From Halomonas alkalicola (GTDB taxonomy: Bacteria; Pseudomonadota; Gammaproteobacteria; Pseudomonadales; Halomonadaceae), in contig NZ_CP131913.1 of assembly GCF_030704205.1 (NCBI RefSeq), forward strand, positions 3,534,001 through 3,598,000: a stretch of DNA of 64,000 nucleotides, in the 5' to 3' direction. The translations under genes were made by a program, and so were the position numbers. Positions 22,885 to 32,996 of the stretch are shown here, one piece after another (position 1 is the first letter of the stretch; each line of letters begins with the position of its first letter). Below the pieces are notes generated by a model that was given only the letters and a program-made list of their open reading frames with translations, was not told the origin of the DNA and did no database searches.

Positions 22885-22969
22885 GGCAGGCCGAAGAGGA
22901 GGTCCTACGCCAGGGATGGCGTCGGTAGCGTACAGGGATGTATTCACAGCGCCTCCTCGCAGGCCTGCC
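22885..22969 (+). ncRNA. Structured repeat with two CsrA-type hairpins, copy 1
   Basis: A fold-back element between leuD and leuB, on the transcribed strand. Outer stem: GGCAGGCC (22885-22892) with GGCCTGCC (22962-22969), then a 3x3 loop, then GAGGAGG (22896-22902) with CCTCCTC (22952-22958). Inside are two hairpins. The first is ACGCCA-GGGA-TGGCGT (22907-22922). The second is TACA-GGGA-TGTA (22931-22942), whose context GUACAGGGAUGU equals the CsrA/RsmA SELEX consensus RUACARGGAUGU. The about 50-nt core recurs at 48634-48683 with a compensatory pair change. Whether it acts as a leader element, a CsrA decoy or only a mobile repeat is open. Confidence 0.6.
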
Positions 22970-23006
22970 GCCGAGGTAGCTCCGCGGTCCCAGCAAGGAA
23001 GAAGCA

Positions 23007-24086
23007 ATGACTCAGAAGATTCTGGTACTGCCGGGTGACGGCATCGGCCCCGAGATCACCGCCCAGGCGAGCCGCATCCTGGCCGCCTGCCAGGCCCGCG
23101 GCCTGGACGTCGAGGTGGAAGAGGCCCTGGTCGGCGGCAGCGCCTACGACGCGCACGGCGAGCCGCTGCCCGCCGAGACGCTCGAGAAGGCCAAGGCCGC
23201 TCGCGCCATCCTGCTCGGCGCCGTGGGTGGCCCCAAGTGGGACAAGCTCGAGGACCTCTCCAAGCGTCCCGAGAAGGGGCTGCTCGGCCTGCGCAAGAAC
23301 CTGGGGCTCTTCGGCAACCTGCGCCCGGCGATCACCTACCCCCAGCTCGCCGAGGCCTCCAGCCTCAAGCCCGAGCTGGTGGCCGGCCTCGACATCATGA
23401 TCGTGCGCGAGCTCACCGGCGGCATCTACTTCGGCCAGCCCCGCGGCATCGAGGTGCGCAACGGCGAGCGGGTCGGCTTCAACACCTACGTCTACTCCGA
23501 GAGCGAGATCGAGCGCATCGGTCGCGTCGCCTTCGAGATGGCCCAGAAACGCGGCAAGAAGCTCTGCTCCGTGGACAAGGCCAACGTGCTCGAGGTCACC
23601 ATCCTGTGGCGCGAGGTGATGGAGCGGTTGGCGCCGGAGTACCCGGACGTCGAGCTCTCCCACATGTACGTCGATAACGCCGCCATGCAGCTGGTGCGTG
23701 CGCCCAAGCAGTTCGACGTCATGGTCACCGGCAACATGTTCGGCGACATCCTGTCGGATGCCGCCGCCATGCTCACCGGCTCCATCGGCATGCTGCCGTC
23801 CGCCTCGCTCAACGAGACCGGCCAGGGCATGTACGAGCCCTGCCACGGCAGCGCCCCGGACATCGCCGGGAAGGGCATCGCCAACCCGCTTGCGACCATC
23901 CTCTCGGTGGCCATGATGCTGCGCTACTCGCTGGATGAGCCGGCGCTGGCCCAACGCATCGAGGACGCCGTGGGCAAGGTGCTGGACGACGGGCTGAGAA
24001 CCGCGGATATTGCCTCCGAGGGCACCCGCACCGTCTCCACCGCCGAGATGGGTGACGCCGTGCTGGCCGCCTTCGAGGCGCTCTAG
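23007..24086 (+). CDS. leuB: 3-isopropylmalate dehydrogenase
   Basis: LeuB (359 residues) oxidises and decarboxylates 3-isopropylmalate to 2-oxoisocaproate with NAD+. The N-terminal [11 protein letters not shown], the substrate arginines in [17 protein letters not shown], and the metal-binding [24 protein letters not shown]... region (split here: NMFGDILSD then [10 protein letters not shown]) are all present. The 156-nt gap after leuD is unusually long for a leuDB pair and is filled by the structured repeat. The AAGGAAG ribosome-binding site lies just outside the repeat. A terminator-like hairpin follows the gene. Confidence 0.97.
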   Translation: MTQKILVLPGDGIGPEITAQASRILAACQARGLDVEVEEALVGGSAYDAHGEPLPAETLEKAKAARAILLGAVGGPKWDKLEDLSKRPEKGLLGLRKNLGLFGNLRPAITYPQLAEASSLKPELVAGLDIMIVRELTGGIYFGQPRGIEVRNGERVGFNTYVYSESEIERIGRVAFEMAQKRGKKLCSVDKANVLEVTILWREVMERLAPEYPDVELSHMYVDNAAMQLVRAPKQFDVMVTGNMFGDILSDAAAMLTGSIGMLPSASLNETGQGMYEPCHGSAPDIAGKGIANPLATILSVAMMLRYSLDEPALAQRIEDAVGKVLDDGLRTADIASEGTRTVSTAEMGDAVLAAFEAL

Positions 24087-24130
24087 GCGCGCCGAGCCAT
24101 TGTCAGAATCTGCTGTTGAATCAGGGCGTT

Positions 24131-24160
24131 CCGGGCCCGCCTGCGAGGCGGGCCCGGTTT
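24131..24160 (+). terminator. Terminator after leuB
   Basis: A 12-bp perfect stem, CCGGGCCCGCCT (24131-24142) with AGGCGGGCCCGG (24146-24157), has a 3-nt loop and is followed by TTT. It lies 44 nt after leuB, directly upstream of the candidate asd promoter. Confidence 0.75.
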
Positions 24161-24163
24161 CTG

Positions 24164-24169
24164 TATAAT
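24164..24169 (+). promoter_or_regulatory. Candidate asd promoter -10 (TATAAT)
   Basis: A perfect TATAAT lies 33 nt before the asd start and just after the leuB terminator. The sequence 17 nt upstream is the terminator stem and gives no good -35, so the call rests on the -10 and position alone. Confidence 0.45.
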
Positions 24170-24202
24170 GTTGACCCACATTCGATTACTGGAGGACTTC
24201 AC

Positions 24203-25315
24203 ATGTTGAAAGTCGGTTTCGTCGGTTGGCGCGGCATGGTCGGTTCCGTGCTCATGCAGCGCATGGTGGAAGATGGGGACTTCAACGGCATCGAGCCGGT
24301 CTTCTTCACCACCTCCCAGGTCGGCCAGGCCGGCCCCGACGTCGGCGTGGACGTGCCTCCGCTGAAGGATGCCTTCGACCTCGAGGCGCTCAAGGCGCTG
24401 GACGTCATCATCACCTGCCAGGGCGGCGACTACACCAAGGCCGTCTACGGCGACCTGCGCAGCGGCGGCTGGAAGGGCTACTGGATCGACGCCGCCAGCA
24501 CCCTGCGCATGGAGGATGAGGCCACCATCATCCTCGACCCGGTCAACCGCCACGTCATCGACGCCCAGCTGGCCCGCGGCGCCCGCACCTTCGTCGGCGG
24601 CAACTGCACCGTCAGCCTGATGCTGATGGGCCTCGGTGGCCTGTTCGAGGCCGACCTGGTGGAGTGGATGACCTCCATGACCTACCAGGCCGCCTCCGGC
24701 TCCGGCGCCAAGCACATGCGCGAGCTGCTCAGCCAGATGGGCGCCCTGCGCGACAGCGTGGCCGACGAGCTCGCCGACCCGGCCAGCGCCATCCTCGACA
24801 TCGACCGCAAGGTCACCGAGACCATGCGCTCGGGCGCGTTCCCCACCGAGAACTTCACCGCCCCGCTGGCCGGCAGCCTCTTGCCGTGGATCGACACCAA
24901 GCTCGACAACGGCCAGAGTCGTGAGGAGTGGAAGGGCAGCGTCGAGACCAACAAGATCCTCGGCCTCCAGGCAAACCCCATCCCAATCGACGGGCTCTGC
25001 GTGCGCATCGGCGCCATGCGCTCCCACAGCCAGGCCTTCACCATCAAGCTGAAGAAGGACGTGCCCCTCGACGAGATCGAGGAGCGCATCGCCAGGCACA
25101 ACGACTGGGTCAAGGTGGTCCCGAACGACAAGGAGGCCACCATTCGCGACCTGACCCCGGCTGCCGCCACCGGCACCCTCACCATTCCGGTGGGGCGCCT
25201 GCGCAAGCTGGCCATGGGCGGCGAGTACCTCTCCGCCTTCAGCGTCGGTGACCAGCTGCTGTGGGGCGCCGCCGAGCCGCTCAAGCGCATGCTCAAGATC
25301 CTGCGCGAGCAGTAA
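24203..25315 (+). CDS. asd: Aspartate-semialdehyde dehydrogenase
   Basis: Asd (370 residues) reduces aspartyl phosphate to the semialdehyde, the branch point to lysine, diaminopimelate, threonine and methionine. The NADP motif [18 protein letters not shown] is at the start, and the catalytic cysteine is in [17 protein letters not shown] (about residue 135). The C-terminal histidine region is [11 protein letters not shown]. This is the gammaproteobacterial long form. The ATG at 24203 has a GGAGG 7 nt upstream and is preferred over upstream in-frame codons. Because diaminopimelate is needed for the cell wall, this gene is expected to be essential, and it is intact. Confidence 0.96.
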   Translation: MLKVGFVGWRGMVGSVLMQRMVEDGDFNGIEPVFFTTSQVGQAGPDVGVDVPPLKDAFDLEALKALDVIITCQGGDYTKAVYGDLRSGGWKGYWIDAASTLRMEDEATIILDPVNRHVIDAQLARGARTFVGGNCTVSLMLMGLGGLFEADLVEWMTSMTYQAASGSGAKHMRELLSQMGALRDSVADELADPASAILDIDRKVTETMRSGAFPTENFTAPLAGSLLPWIDTKLDNGQSREEWKGSVETNKILGLQANPIPIDGLCVRIGAMRSHSQAFTIKLKKDVPLDEIEERIARHNDWVKVVPNDKEATIRDLTPAAATGTLTIPVGRLRKLAMGGEYLSAFSVGDQLLWGAAEPLKRMLKILREQ

Positions 25316-25328
25316 GCGTCGCCAGGCT

Positions 25329-25389
25329 CCCCGCGGCAGCCTGCCGCGGGGCCAGTGACGGCGGGGCGCCACCTTCGGGGGCGCCCCGC
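25329..25389 (+). terminator. Two tandem GC hairpins after asd
   Basis: CCCCGCGGCAG (25329-25339) pairs with CTGCCGCGGGG (25341-25351). Then GCGGGGCGCC (25361-25370) pairs with GGCGCCCCGC (25380-25389). No T-run follows either stem. They probably end the asd transcript before fimV. Confidence 0.65.
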
Positions 25390-25591
25390 TCTGCTGTGGG
25401 GTGCCGGCATCGGGCGTTGATTCGCGAGGCGTGGATCAATGGCTTACGTTGAAGGGATGACGCCTGGCATGACCCCGCTCAGGCGCGTCGAGGCGGCAAA
25501 TATGGTACACAGGTACCCTATCGATACAACGGCATGGCATCGGTGCCGCGGCCTGGCCGCCTGGTACTGCCGACGGACGCAAGGGACCTCC

Positions 25592-28228
25592 ATGAAACGC
25601 AAGCTGACACTCGCCATGCTGCTTTCGCTTTCCGCTGCCAGCCCGCTGGCCTTGGCCCTGGGGCTGGGGGAGGCGGAGGTGCGCTCCACGCTGAACGCAC
25701 CGCTGCGCGCCACCCTGCCGCTTACCGATGCCGCGGGGATTCAGCCCGGGCTGCTCAATGTCTCGGTGGCGGACGAGCGGGCCTTCGCGGCGGCGGGCCT
25801 GCCGCGCACGCCCCTGGCGGCGAGCGTCAGGCTGGCGGTGGAGCAGCGCCAGGGGCGCCTGGTGGTGGAGCTGACCACCGAGCGGCCGGTGCGCGAGCCC
25901 TGGCTCGATCTGCTGCTGCGCTTCGATTGGCCGGGCGGCCAGCAGCTGCGCGAGGTCACCCTGCTGCTCGACCCCCCGGACTACGACCAGATGCCGGCCC
26001 TGGTGGTGGGCAGCCGGCGTGTGGCGGCGCCTGTCGTCTCGGCGCCGCCGGCCGCCGCTCCCTCGGCGCAGGCTCAGGCCCCGGCGGTGCGTACCGCCGC
26101 GGCACCCGCCGGCAGCGGTGGTCCGACCTGGGTGAGCAGCGGCGATACCCTGTGGGCCGTGGCGGGGCGCCTGCGCCCGGACAGCGGCATCAGCATGAAC
26201 CAGATGATGGTGGCCCTGGTGGAGGCGAACCCCGAGGTCTTCCCCTCCGGGAACATCAATGCCATGCGCGCCGGCTTCAGCCTGGTGGTGCCGAGTCGCG
26301 AGCGGATTGCCGCACGCTCTGGGGGCGAGGCGGATCGCATCGTCGCCGAGATGAACCGGGCCTGGGCCAACCGCGGTGGCGGTGCGCCGGCGCGTGTCGC
26401 GCTGGGCGGGGCGGCCCCCGGCGAGCCTGTGGCGGCGGTCGCCCCAGCGGCTGCCCCGCCGCCGGAGGCCGCCCCTGCCGAGGCGCCGGCACCCGCCGTC
26501 GAGCCGCCAGCCGACGCTGCCGAGCCGGCGGCCGAGGTCGTGCAGCCCGCCGAGGAGCAGGCCCCGGCGGCGTCAGCAGAAGAGCCCGAGACGCCGCGAC
26601 TCACCCTGCTCACCGATGCCCAACTGGCGGCCGAGGGGGCTACCCCTGGCGAAGCGAGCGAAGGTGGCGAGGACGAAGGGGCCGGCGAGGCGCCCGCCGA
26701 GGAGGCCGGGGATGGCGTCGCCGAGGCCGGCGAGGCATCGGGCGCTCCCCAGGTCATGGTCGACCCCGAGCTGCTGGCCACCCTCTATGGCGATGGCGAG
26801 TTGAGCAGCGACGAGCGTCTGCTGCGCCTGGAGAGCCAGTGGCTCGAGCGGCGTGACGCCCTCGTGGCGGTGCAGGGCGAGCGGGACCAGCTACAGGAGG
26901 AGCTCACGGAGATGCGCGATGAGCTGGCCGTCCTGCGCGAGCAGCTGGCGGCGCTGGCCGCCGGCGGTGCCGGGGGCGATGGCCCCGGCACCGGCGGTAT
27001 CGCGCCTCCCGGGGGCACGGCAGAGGAGCGCCCCTGGTGGGGGGCGATCTACCAGGGCGAGCTCGACCGCAACCTGATGCTGGGCGGCGCCGGACTGGCC
27101 GCGCTGCTGGCGCTGTGGCTGGCGGTGCGACGCCGTCGCCGCCAGGAGGAGGCGCCTGGGGCGGCGGGTGTCGGCCCGGTGTGAGTGGTCGTGCCGGGCG
27201 CCCCGGCCCCGGGGCAGCCCGAGGCCGCAGGCCAAGCCGTGGCCCCGCCCGCTGCGCCCTCGGTGCAGGGTTCGCTGCCCCAGGCCGAGGCGATCAGCGA
27301 GGCCGATATCTTCATCGCCTATGGGCGCTACGACCAGGCGCGTGAGCTGCTCGAGGCCAGTCTCGCCCGGGAGCCGGAGCGCGACGACCTGCGCCTCAAG
27401 CTGCTCAATGTCCATCTGGAGCAGGGTAGCCGTGACGAGGTCGAGCGCGAGGCCGCCCGGCTGCGCGAGGGCGGTAATCCCGCCGTGCGCGACGAGGTGG
27501 AGCGCCTGCTGGCGCACCACGGCCTGACCCCCGAGGCCACCGGTGCCGCTGGTTCCGCAGCCGCTGGTTCTGCCGGTGCCGCCGCGGAGCGCGCGGTGTT
27601 CGTCCGGCCCGCCGAGCGTGCCCCGCGGGTCTTCGATGCGGCCGGCGAGGAGGGGGGCGACGCCTCAGGGGAGCAGGCGGGTGAGAACAGTGCCCCGGCC
27701 CAGGCGGCCCCGGATGCCGACGCCTATCGTCGTCCGGCGTCCCTGGAGGCGCCGGCGGCACCCGAGGAGCATGAGCCCCGGGTCGAGCCCGAGCCCGAGC
27801 CCGAGCTTCCGTCCGACCCCGAGGCCGAGCCGCTTCAGGTCACCACACGGCGCCTCGAGGATGGCAGCGAGATCATCGACTACCGCCCCCCGGCGCTGGA
27901 TCCCTCGCCGGCGCCCAGGGAGGAGACGCCCATGCAGCCGGGCATCGACTTCACCCCGGAGAAGGGCGGCGAAAGCGGCCCGGACGGCGGCGACGACGAC
28001 GAGCTCCCCCAGGAGTGGGAGGTGGAGGAGGTTTCCTTCCCGCCCCTCGAGGCGGATAATGGTGGCTTTTCACCCGGCGCCGCCCCGGAGCGTCTGGCCG
28101 AGGCCCAGCGCCTGATCGATGCCGGCGAGGCCGGTCGCGCCCGAGAACTGCTCGCCGAGCTGGCCGAGAGCGACGACCCCGCCATCCGCGACGAGGCCCG
28201 CGCGCTGCTTGGCCGACTGGACCCCTGA
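25592..28228 (+). pseudogene. fimV: FimV, split by an in-frame stop codon
   Basis: FimV is an inner-membrane hub protein for type IV pili, polarity and motility. The first part (25592-27184, 530 residues) has a signal peptide (MKRKLTLAMLLSLSAASPLA), the periplasmic FimV N-terminal domain and a LysM domain (WVSSGDTLWAVAGRL, about residues 180-235). An acidic Pro/Ala-rich stretch, a coiled coil and one membrane helix (LMLGGAGLAALLALWLAV) follow. A TGA at 27182-27184 interrupts it just after the helix. The same frame then continues through the cytoplasmic TPR part to the usual FimV C-terminal domain (LAEAQRLIDAGEAGRARELL) at 28228. A GTG directly after the stop could allow re-initiation and give two separate proteins. 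Periplasmic part intact, cytoplasmic part uncoupled. Confidence 0.75.
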
Positions 28229-28234
28229 TTCCGC

Positions 28235-29152
28235 ATGACCCTCTTTCAGCTTCTCGATGATCGCACCCCCCTGGCCGGCCGGCTGGCCATGGGGGTCGAG
28301 TACGACGGCAGCGCCTACTGCGGCTGGCAATACCTCAAGCATTCGCCCTCCGTGCAGGGGGCGCTGGAGCAGGCCCTGGGCCGTGTGGCCGGCCAGCCGA
28401 TCCGCATCCATGCCAGCGGTCGCACCGACTCAGGCGTGCATGCCACGCGCCAGGTCATCCACTTCGACCCGCCGGTGCCGCGCTCCCAGAAGGCCTGGGT
28501 GTTCGGCGTCAATGCCAACCTGCCGCGGGACGTCGCCGTGCGCTGGGTCAAGGAGGTGCCCGAGAGCTTCCACTCCCGCTTCAAGGCCCTGGCGCGCCGC
28601 TATCGCTACATCCTGCTCAACCAGCCCAGCCGCCCGGTGCTGGAACGCGCCAACGTCACCTGGTGTCGCGACCCCCTGGACGCCGAGGCCATGCACCGCG
28701 CCGCCCAGGTGCTGGTTGGCGAGCACGATTTCTCCAGCTTCCGGGCCGCCGGCTGCCAGTCGAAGACCCCCTGGCGCCATCTGCACTTCATCGAGGTGCA
28801 CCGCCACGGCCCGCTGGTGGTGGTGGACGTCCAGGGCAACGCCTTCCTGCACCACATGATCCGCAACATCGTCGGCGCCCTGGTCACCGTGGGGCGCGGC
28901 GAGCGTGGCGAGGAGTACCTGGCCGAGCTGATGGCCCTCAAGGACCGCACCCTGGCCGACGTCACCGCGCCTGCCTGCGGCCTGCACTTCGTGGACTCCC
29001 TCTACGACGAGAGCTGGGGCCTGCCCCGCGAGCCGCTGGGCCCCAACCTGCTCGCCTTCCTCGGCGAGTGGACCGGCGAGCGGCCGCTGCCCGACTGTCC
29101 CATGGTGGAGTTTCGCCGCGGCCGGCCGGTGGCGGCCGGGGAGGCGCCATGA
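28235..29152 (+). CDS. truA: tRNA pseudouridine(38-40) synthase
   Basis: TruA (305 residues) modifies U38-U40 in the tRNA anticodon arm. The opening [16 protein letters not shown], the catalytic aspartate in [20 protein letters not shown] (shown in two parts: [12 protein letters not shown] then TRQVIHF), and the C-terminal [17 protein letters not shown] are family hallmarks. It starts 6 nt after the fimV frame and overlaps trpF by 4 nt. This fimV-truA-trpF order is the Pseudomonas one. Slightly longer than E. coli TruA because of extra residues at the N- and C-termini. Confidence 0.96.
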   Translation: MTLFQLLDDRTPLAGRLAMGVEYDGSAYCGWQYLKHSPSVQGALEQALGRVAGQPIRIHASGRTDSGVHATRQVIHFDPPVPRSQKAWVFGVNANLPRDVAVRWVKEVPESFHSRFKALARRYRYILLNQPSRPVLERANVTWCRDPLDAEAMHRAAQVLVGEHDFSSFRAAGCQSKTPWRHLHFIEVHRHGPLVVVDVQGNAFLHHMIRNIVGALVTVGRGERGEEYLAELMALKDRTLADVTAPACGLHFVDSLYDESWGLPREPLGPNLLAFLGEWTGERPLPDCPMVEFRRGRPVAAGEAP

Positions 29153-29808
29153 TGCAGCGCACACGGGTGAAACTGTGCGGCCTGACCCGGCCCGAGGACG
29201 TCGATGCCGCCGTGGCGGCCGGTGCCGACGCGCTCGGCTTCGTGCTCTGGCCCGGCAGCAAGCGTGCCGTGGACGAGGCGCGCCTGGCCGCGCTCGCCGC
29301 ACGGGTGCCGGCCTTCGTCACCCGGGTGGGGCTCTTCGTCGATCAGGACCCCGAGCTGATCGAGCGCTGTGCGGAGCACCTCGACCTGCTGCAGTTCCAC
29401 GGCGACGAGCCGCCGGCCCTCTGCGAGGCCTTCCGGCGCCCCTGGATCAAGGCGCTGCGCATGCGCGATGGCCTCGATCTGCATGCCACCGCCGAGGCCT
29501 ATCGAGGGGCGCGGGCGCTGCTGCTCGACGCCTACCGCCCCGGGGTTCCGGGCGGTACCGGCGAGACCTTCGACTGGTCGCGAATCCCCGCAGGGCTGGC
29601 AAAACCTGTTATCCTCGCCGGAGGCCTCGCTGCCGACAATGTGGCCGAGGCCATCGCCACCGTGGCGCCCTTCGCGGTGGATGTTTCCGGCGGCGTCGAG
29701 GCCGCGCCCGGCATCAAGGATGCCGGACGCATCGCGGCCTTCCTGGCCGCCGTGAGCGAGGGTGACCCCCGGCGTCGTGCCGGCCGAGTGCGCCCCGCCG
29801 ACCACTGA
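29149..29808 (+). CDS. trpF: Phosphoribosylanthranilate isomerase
   Basis: TrpF (219 residues) catalyses the Amadori isomerisation in tryptophan synthesis. The first strand [15 protein letters not shown] carries the catalytic cysteine, LQFHGDEPP is the second hallmark, and the phosphate site is [15 protein letters not shown]. The C-terminal tail ([17 protein letters not shown]) is basic. The ATG at 29149 overlaps the truA stop; a second ATG follows at 29152. The next gene is trpB, 43 nt downstream. Confidence 0.95.
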   Translation: MMQRTRVKLCGLTRPEDVDAAVAAGADALGFVLWPGSKRAVDEARLAALAARVPAFVTRVGLFVDQDPELIERCAEHLDLLQFHGDEPPALCEAFRRPWIKALRMRDGLDLHATAEAYRGARALLLDAYRPGVPGGTGETFDWSRIPAGLAKPVILAGGLAADNVAEAIATVAPFAVDVSGGVEAAPGIKDAGRIAAFLAAVSEGDPRRRAGRVRPADH

Positions 29809-29851
29809 TTTCAACCCCCAAGCCCTTCTGGCGACCTGTGAGGTGTCTTTC

Positions 29852-31073
29852 GTGAGCAAGTTCAGTGACCTGACCCGACTGCCGGACGCCCGCGGCCACT
29901 TTGGCCCCTACGGCGGCCGGTTCGTCTCGGAGACCCTGAGCTTCGCCCTGGACGAGCTGGAGAAGACCTACCTGAGTCTTCGCGACGACCCGGCCTTCCA
30001 GGCGGAATTCGACTATGACCTGGCCCACTACGTGGGGCGTCCTTCGCCGCTCTATCATGCCGAGCGGTGGTCGAAGCAGCTGGGTGGGGCACAGATCTGG
30101 CTCAAGCGCGAAGACCTCAACCACACCGGCGCCCACAAGGTGAACAACACCATCGGCCAGGCGCTGCTCGCCAAGAAGAGCGGCAAGCCCCGGGTGATCG
30201 CCGAGACCGGCGCCGGCCAGCACGGCGTGGCCACCGCCACCGTGGCGGCGCGCCTGGGGCTCAAGTGCGACGTCTACATGGGCGCCGAGGACATCCAGCG
30301 CCAGAAGCTCAACGTCTATCGCATGCGCCTCCTGGGCGCCAACGTCATCTCGGTGGAGTCCGGCACCCGCACCCTCAAGGACGCCATGAACGAGGCGCTG
30401 CGCGACTGGGTCACCAACGTCGACGACACCTTCTACATCATCGGCACCGTGGCGGGTCCGCACCCCTACCCGATGCTGGTGCGCGACTTCAACTCCGTGG
30501 TGGGGCGCGAGGCGCGCCGCCAGTCCCTCGAGGAGTTCGGCAAGCTGCCCGACGCCCTGGTCGCCTGCGTCGGCGGCGGCTCCAACGCCATGGGGCTCTT
30601 CTACCCCTTCGTCGAGGATGACGAGGTGGTGATGTACGGCGTCGAGGCCGGCGGCGACGGCGTCGAGACCGGCCGCCACGCCGCGCCGCTCTCCTCGGGC
30701 GCGCCCCGCGGCGTGCTGCACGGCAACCGTACCTACCTGATGTCCGACGAGGGTGGCCAGGTCTCCAATACCCACTACCATCTCCATCTCCGCCGGCCTG
30801 GACTACCCGGGCGTCGGCCCCGAGCACGCCCTGTGGAAGGACGTGGGGCGGGTCAACTACGTGGCCGCCAACGACGATGAGGTGCTCGCCGCCTTCCGCG
30901 AGCTGACCCGCGTCGAGGGGATCATGCCGGCCCTGGAGTCCGCCCACGCCCTGGCCTACGCCAAGGTGCTGGCGCCCACCATGCGCCCCGACCAGAACAT
31001 CGTCGTCAACCTCTCGGGCCGCGGCGACAAGGACATCCTGACCGTCGCCAAGCTCGACGGCATCGAGATCTGA
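29852..31073 (+). pseudogene. trpB: Tryptophan synthase beta chain, frameshifted
   Basis: TrpB joins indole and serine to make tryptophan using PLP. The GTG at 29852 (AGGTG 6 nt upstream) opens a normal sequence. The PLP lysine is in [19 protein letters not shown], and the glycine-rich phosphate loop is in [15 protein letters not shown]. At about 30777 the frame breaks: where TrpB should read [12 protein letters not shown], seven extra bases (30777-30783, including a CCATCT tandem copy) shift it. The normal C-terminus ([14 protein letters not shown] to the end) continues in another frame to 31073. Without the insertion the protein would be about 404 residues. As read, the product ends in a wrong tail and lacks the last quarter. 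Confidence 0.85.
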
Positions 31074-31078
31074 GGGAC

Positions 31079-31897
31079 ATGATGAACCGTATCGACCAAC
31101 GCTTCGCCGAGCTCAAGGCCCAGGGCCGCCGCGCGCTGATTCCCTTCATCACCGCCGGCGACCCGGCGCCCCAGCACACCGTGGGCTTCATGCACGCCCT
31201 GGTGGAGGCGGGCGCCGACGTGATCGAGCTGGGCGTGCCCTTCTCCGATCCCATGGCCGACGGCCCGGTGATCCAGAAGGCCTGCGAGCGGGCGCTCAAG
31301 CACGGTGTGCGCCTCTCCCACCTGTTCGAGATGGTGCGCGAGTTCCGCCAGACCGACACCGCCACGCCGGTGGTGCTGATGGGCTCCCTGAACCCCATGG
31401 AGCGCATCGGCCTTGCCGCCTTCGCCGAGCAGGCCGCGGCGGCCGGCGTCGACGGCGTGCTGACCGTGGACATGCCCCCGGAGGAGGCCGAGGAGCTCGG
31501 CCCCCTGCTCAAGTCCCACGGGCTCGCCTCGATCTTCCTCGTCGCCCCTACCACTTCCGGTGCCCGGGCCGCTACAATATGCGCCCACGGCGAAGGCTAT
31601 CTCTACTATGTCTCGCTCAAGGGCGTGACCGGCTCTGCCAGCCTGGATGCCGCCGACGTGGCCGACCACCTGGCCCCGCTGCGCGAACAGACCGACCTGC
31701 CGCTGTGCGTCGGCTTCGGCATTCGCGACGGCGCCTCGGCCGCCGAGGTGGGGCGCGTGGCCGACGGCGTGATCGTCGGCTCGGCGCTGGTCAGTCGCAT
31801 CGCCGAGAATGCCGAGCGTCCCGAGGTGATCGCCGGCGAGCTCAAGGCGGTGCTTGGCGAGATGCGCCAGGCCCTGGACGCCATGAGCGCGAGCTGA
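31079..31897 (+). CDS. trpA: Tryptophan synthase alpha chain
   Basis: TrpA (272 residues) cleaves indole-3-glycerol phosphate to indole. The catalytic glutamate is in [20 protein letters not shown] (about residue 49) and the aspartate in [15 protein letters not shown] (about residue 60 counts differ by family; here near 130). The phosphate loop is [11 protein letters not shown] and VIVGSALV. It starts 5 nt after the trpB frame, possibly at the second of two adjacent ATG codons. TrpA alone can release indole, but the alpha-beta complex would be lost while trpB is broken. Confidence 0.96.
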   Translation: MMNRIDQRFAELKAQGRRALIPFITAGDPAPQHTVGFMHALVEAGADVIELGVPFSDPMADGPVIQKACERALKHGVRLSHLFEMVREFRQTDTATPVVLMGSLNPMERIGLAAFAEQAAAAGVDGVLTVDMPPEEAEELGPLLKSHGLASIFLVAPTTSGARAATICAHGEGYLYYVSLKGVTGSASLDAADVADHLAPLREQTDLPLCVGFGIRDGASAAEVGRVADGVIVGSALVSRIAENAERPEVIAGELKAVLGEMRQALDAMSAS

Positions 31898-31927
31898 GCG
31901 GCGCCTTCGCCACAGGATTCGACCCAC

Positions 31928-31949
31928 GCGCCCGGCCAGGACCGGGCGC
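31928..31949 (+). other. Hairpin between trpA and accD
   Basis: GCGCCCGG (31928-31935) pairs with CCGGGCGC (31942-31949) around a 6-nt loop, 30 nt after the trpA stop. There is no T-run, so it may only dampen read-through or stabilise the trpA end. A separate accD promoter could not be identified. Confidence 0.45.
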
Positions 31950-31975
31950 CGACCACATGACGGAACCCTTCTGAC

Positions 31976-32992
31976 ATGAGCTGGCTAGACAAGATCGTGC
32001 CCTCCATGGGGCGTATCCAGCGCAAGGACCGCCGCGCCAGTGTGCCGGATGGTCTGTGGCGCAAGTGTCCCAAGTGCGAGGCGGTGCTCTACCTGCCCGA
32101 ACTCGACAAGCACCATAACGTCTGCCCCAAGTGTGACCACCACCTGCGGCTCACCGCGCGCAAGCGCCTCGACTGGTTCCTCGACAAGGAGGGCCGCGAG
32201 GAGATCGCCGCCGAGGTGGAGCCCGTCGATCGCCTCAAGTTCCGCGACTCCAAGAAGTACAAGGACCGCCTGACGGCGGCCCAGAAGGAGACCGGCGAGA
32301 AGGACGCCCTGATCGCCATGCGCGGGCGCCTCGACGGCCTGCCGGTGGTGGTGGTGGCCTTCGAGTTCAGCTTCATGGGCGGCTCCATGGGCGCCGTGGT
32401 GGGCGAGAAGTTCGTGCGTGCCGCCACCCTCGCCCATGACGAGCGCATCCCGCTGATCTGCTTCTCCGCCTCCGGCGGGGCGCGCATGCAGGAGGCGCTC
32501 TTCTCGCTGATGCAGATGGCCAAGACCTCCGCCGCCCTCGAGAAGCTCAAGCAGGCCGGCGTGCCCTACATCTCGGTGCTCACCGACCCGGTGTTCGGCG
32601 GCGTCTCGGCGTCGCTGGCCATGCTGGGCGACCTCAACGTGGCCGAGCCCAATGCGCTGATCGGCTTCGCCGGCCCGCGCGTCATCGAGCAGACCGTGCG
32701 CGAGAAGCTGCCCGAGGGCTTCCAGCGCAGCGAGTTCCTGCTCGACCACGGCGTCGTCGACATGATCGTGCGCCGCGGCGAGATGCGCGACCGCCTGGGG
32801 GCTGTGCTGCGCAAGCTGACCCACCAGCCCGCCCTGGGGCTCCCCGAGCTGCCCGCCGACGAACCCGACCTGGTGGACGCCGCCGAGCAGGCCGAAGCCC
32901 AGGAGAGCGCCGAGCCGGCGGAGAGCGCGCCCGGCGCCGACGAGGCGACGCCCCCGCCCGGCGATGACGCCCGGGACGACGGCCGTCGCTGA
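31976..32992 (+). CDS. accD: Acetyl-CoA carboxylase carboxyltransferase beta subunit
   Basis: AccD (338 residues) forms, with AccA, the carboxyltransferase that makes malonyl-CoA. The N-terminal zinc ribbon is visible as [12 protein letters not shown] and [10 protein letters not shown]. The crotonase-like core has [19 protein letters not shown] and [15 protein letters not shown]. After about residue 290 the protein ends in an unusual acidic Ala/Glu/Pro tail of some 45 residues ([17 protein letters not shown] and on), which looks disordered. The gene is followed 4 nt later by folC. Confidence 0.96.
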   Translation: MSWLDKIVPSMGRIQRKDRRASVPDGLWRKCPKCEAVLYLPELDKHHNVCPKCDHHLRLTARKRLDWFLDKEGREEIAAEVEPVDRLKFRDSKKYKDRLTAAQKETGEKDALIAMRGRLDGLPVVVVAFEFSFMGGSMGAVVGEKFVRAATLAHDERIPLICFSASGGARMQEALFSLMQMAKTSAALEKLKQAGVPYISVLTDPVFGGVSASLAMLGDLNVAEPNALIGFAGPRVIEQTVREKLPEGFQRSEFLLDHGVVDMIVRRGEMRDRLGAVLRKLTHQPALGLPELPADEPDLVDAAEQAEAQESAEPAESAPGADEATPPPGDDARDDGRR

Positions 32993-32996
32993 GCCG

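Noticed and set aside
30777..30783. Intein or alternative TrpB form explaining the frame change
   Set aside because: Only seven bases are added and the downstream frame is ordinary TrpB, so a small insertion explains it.
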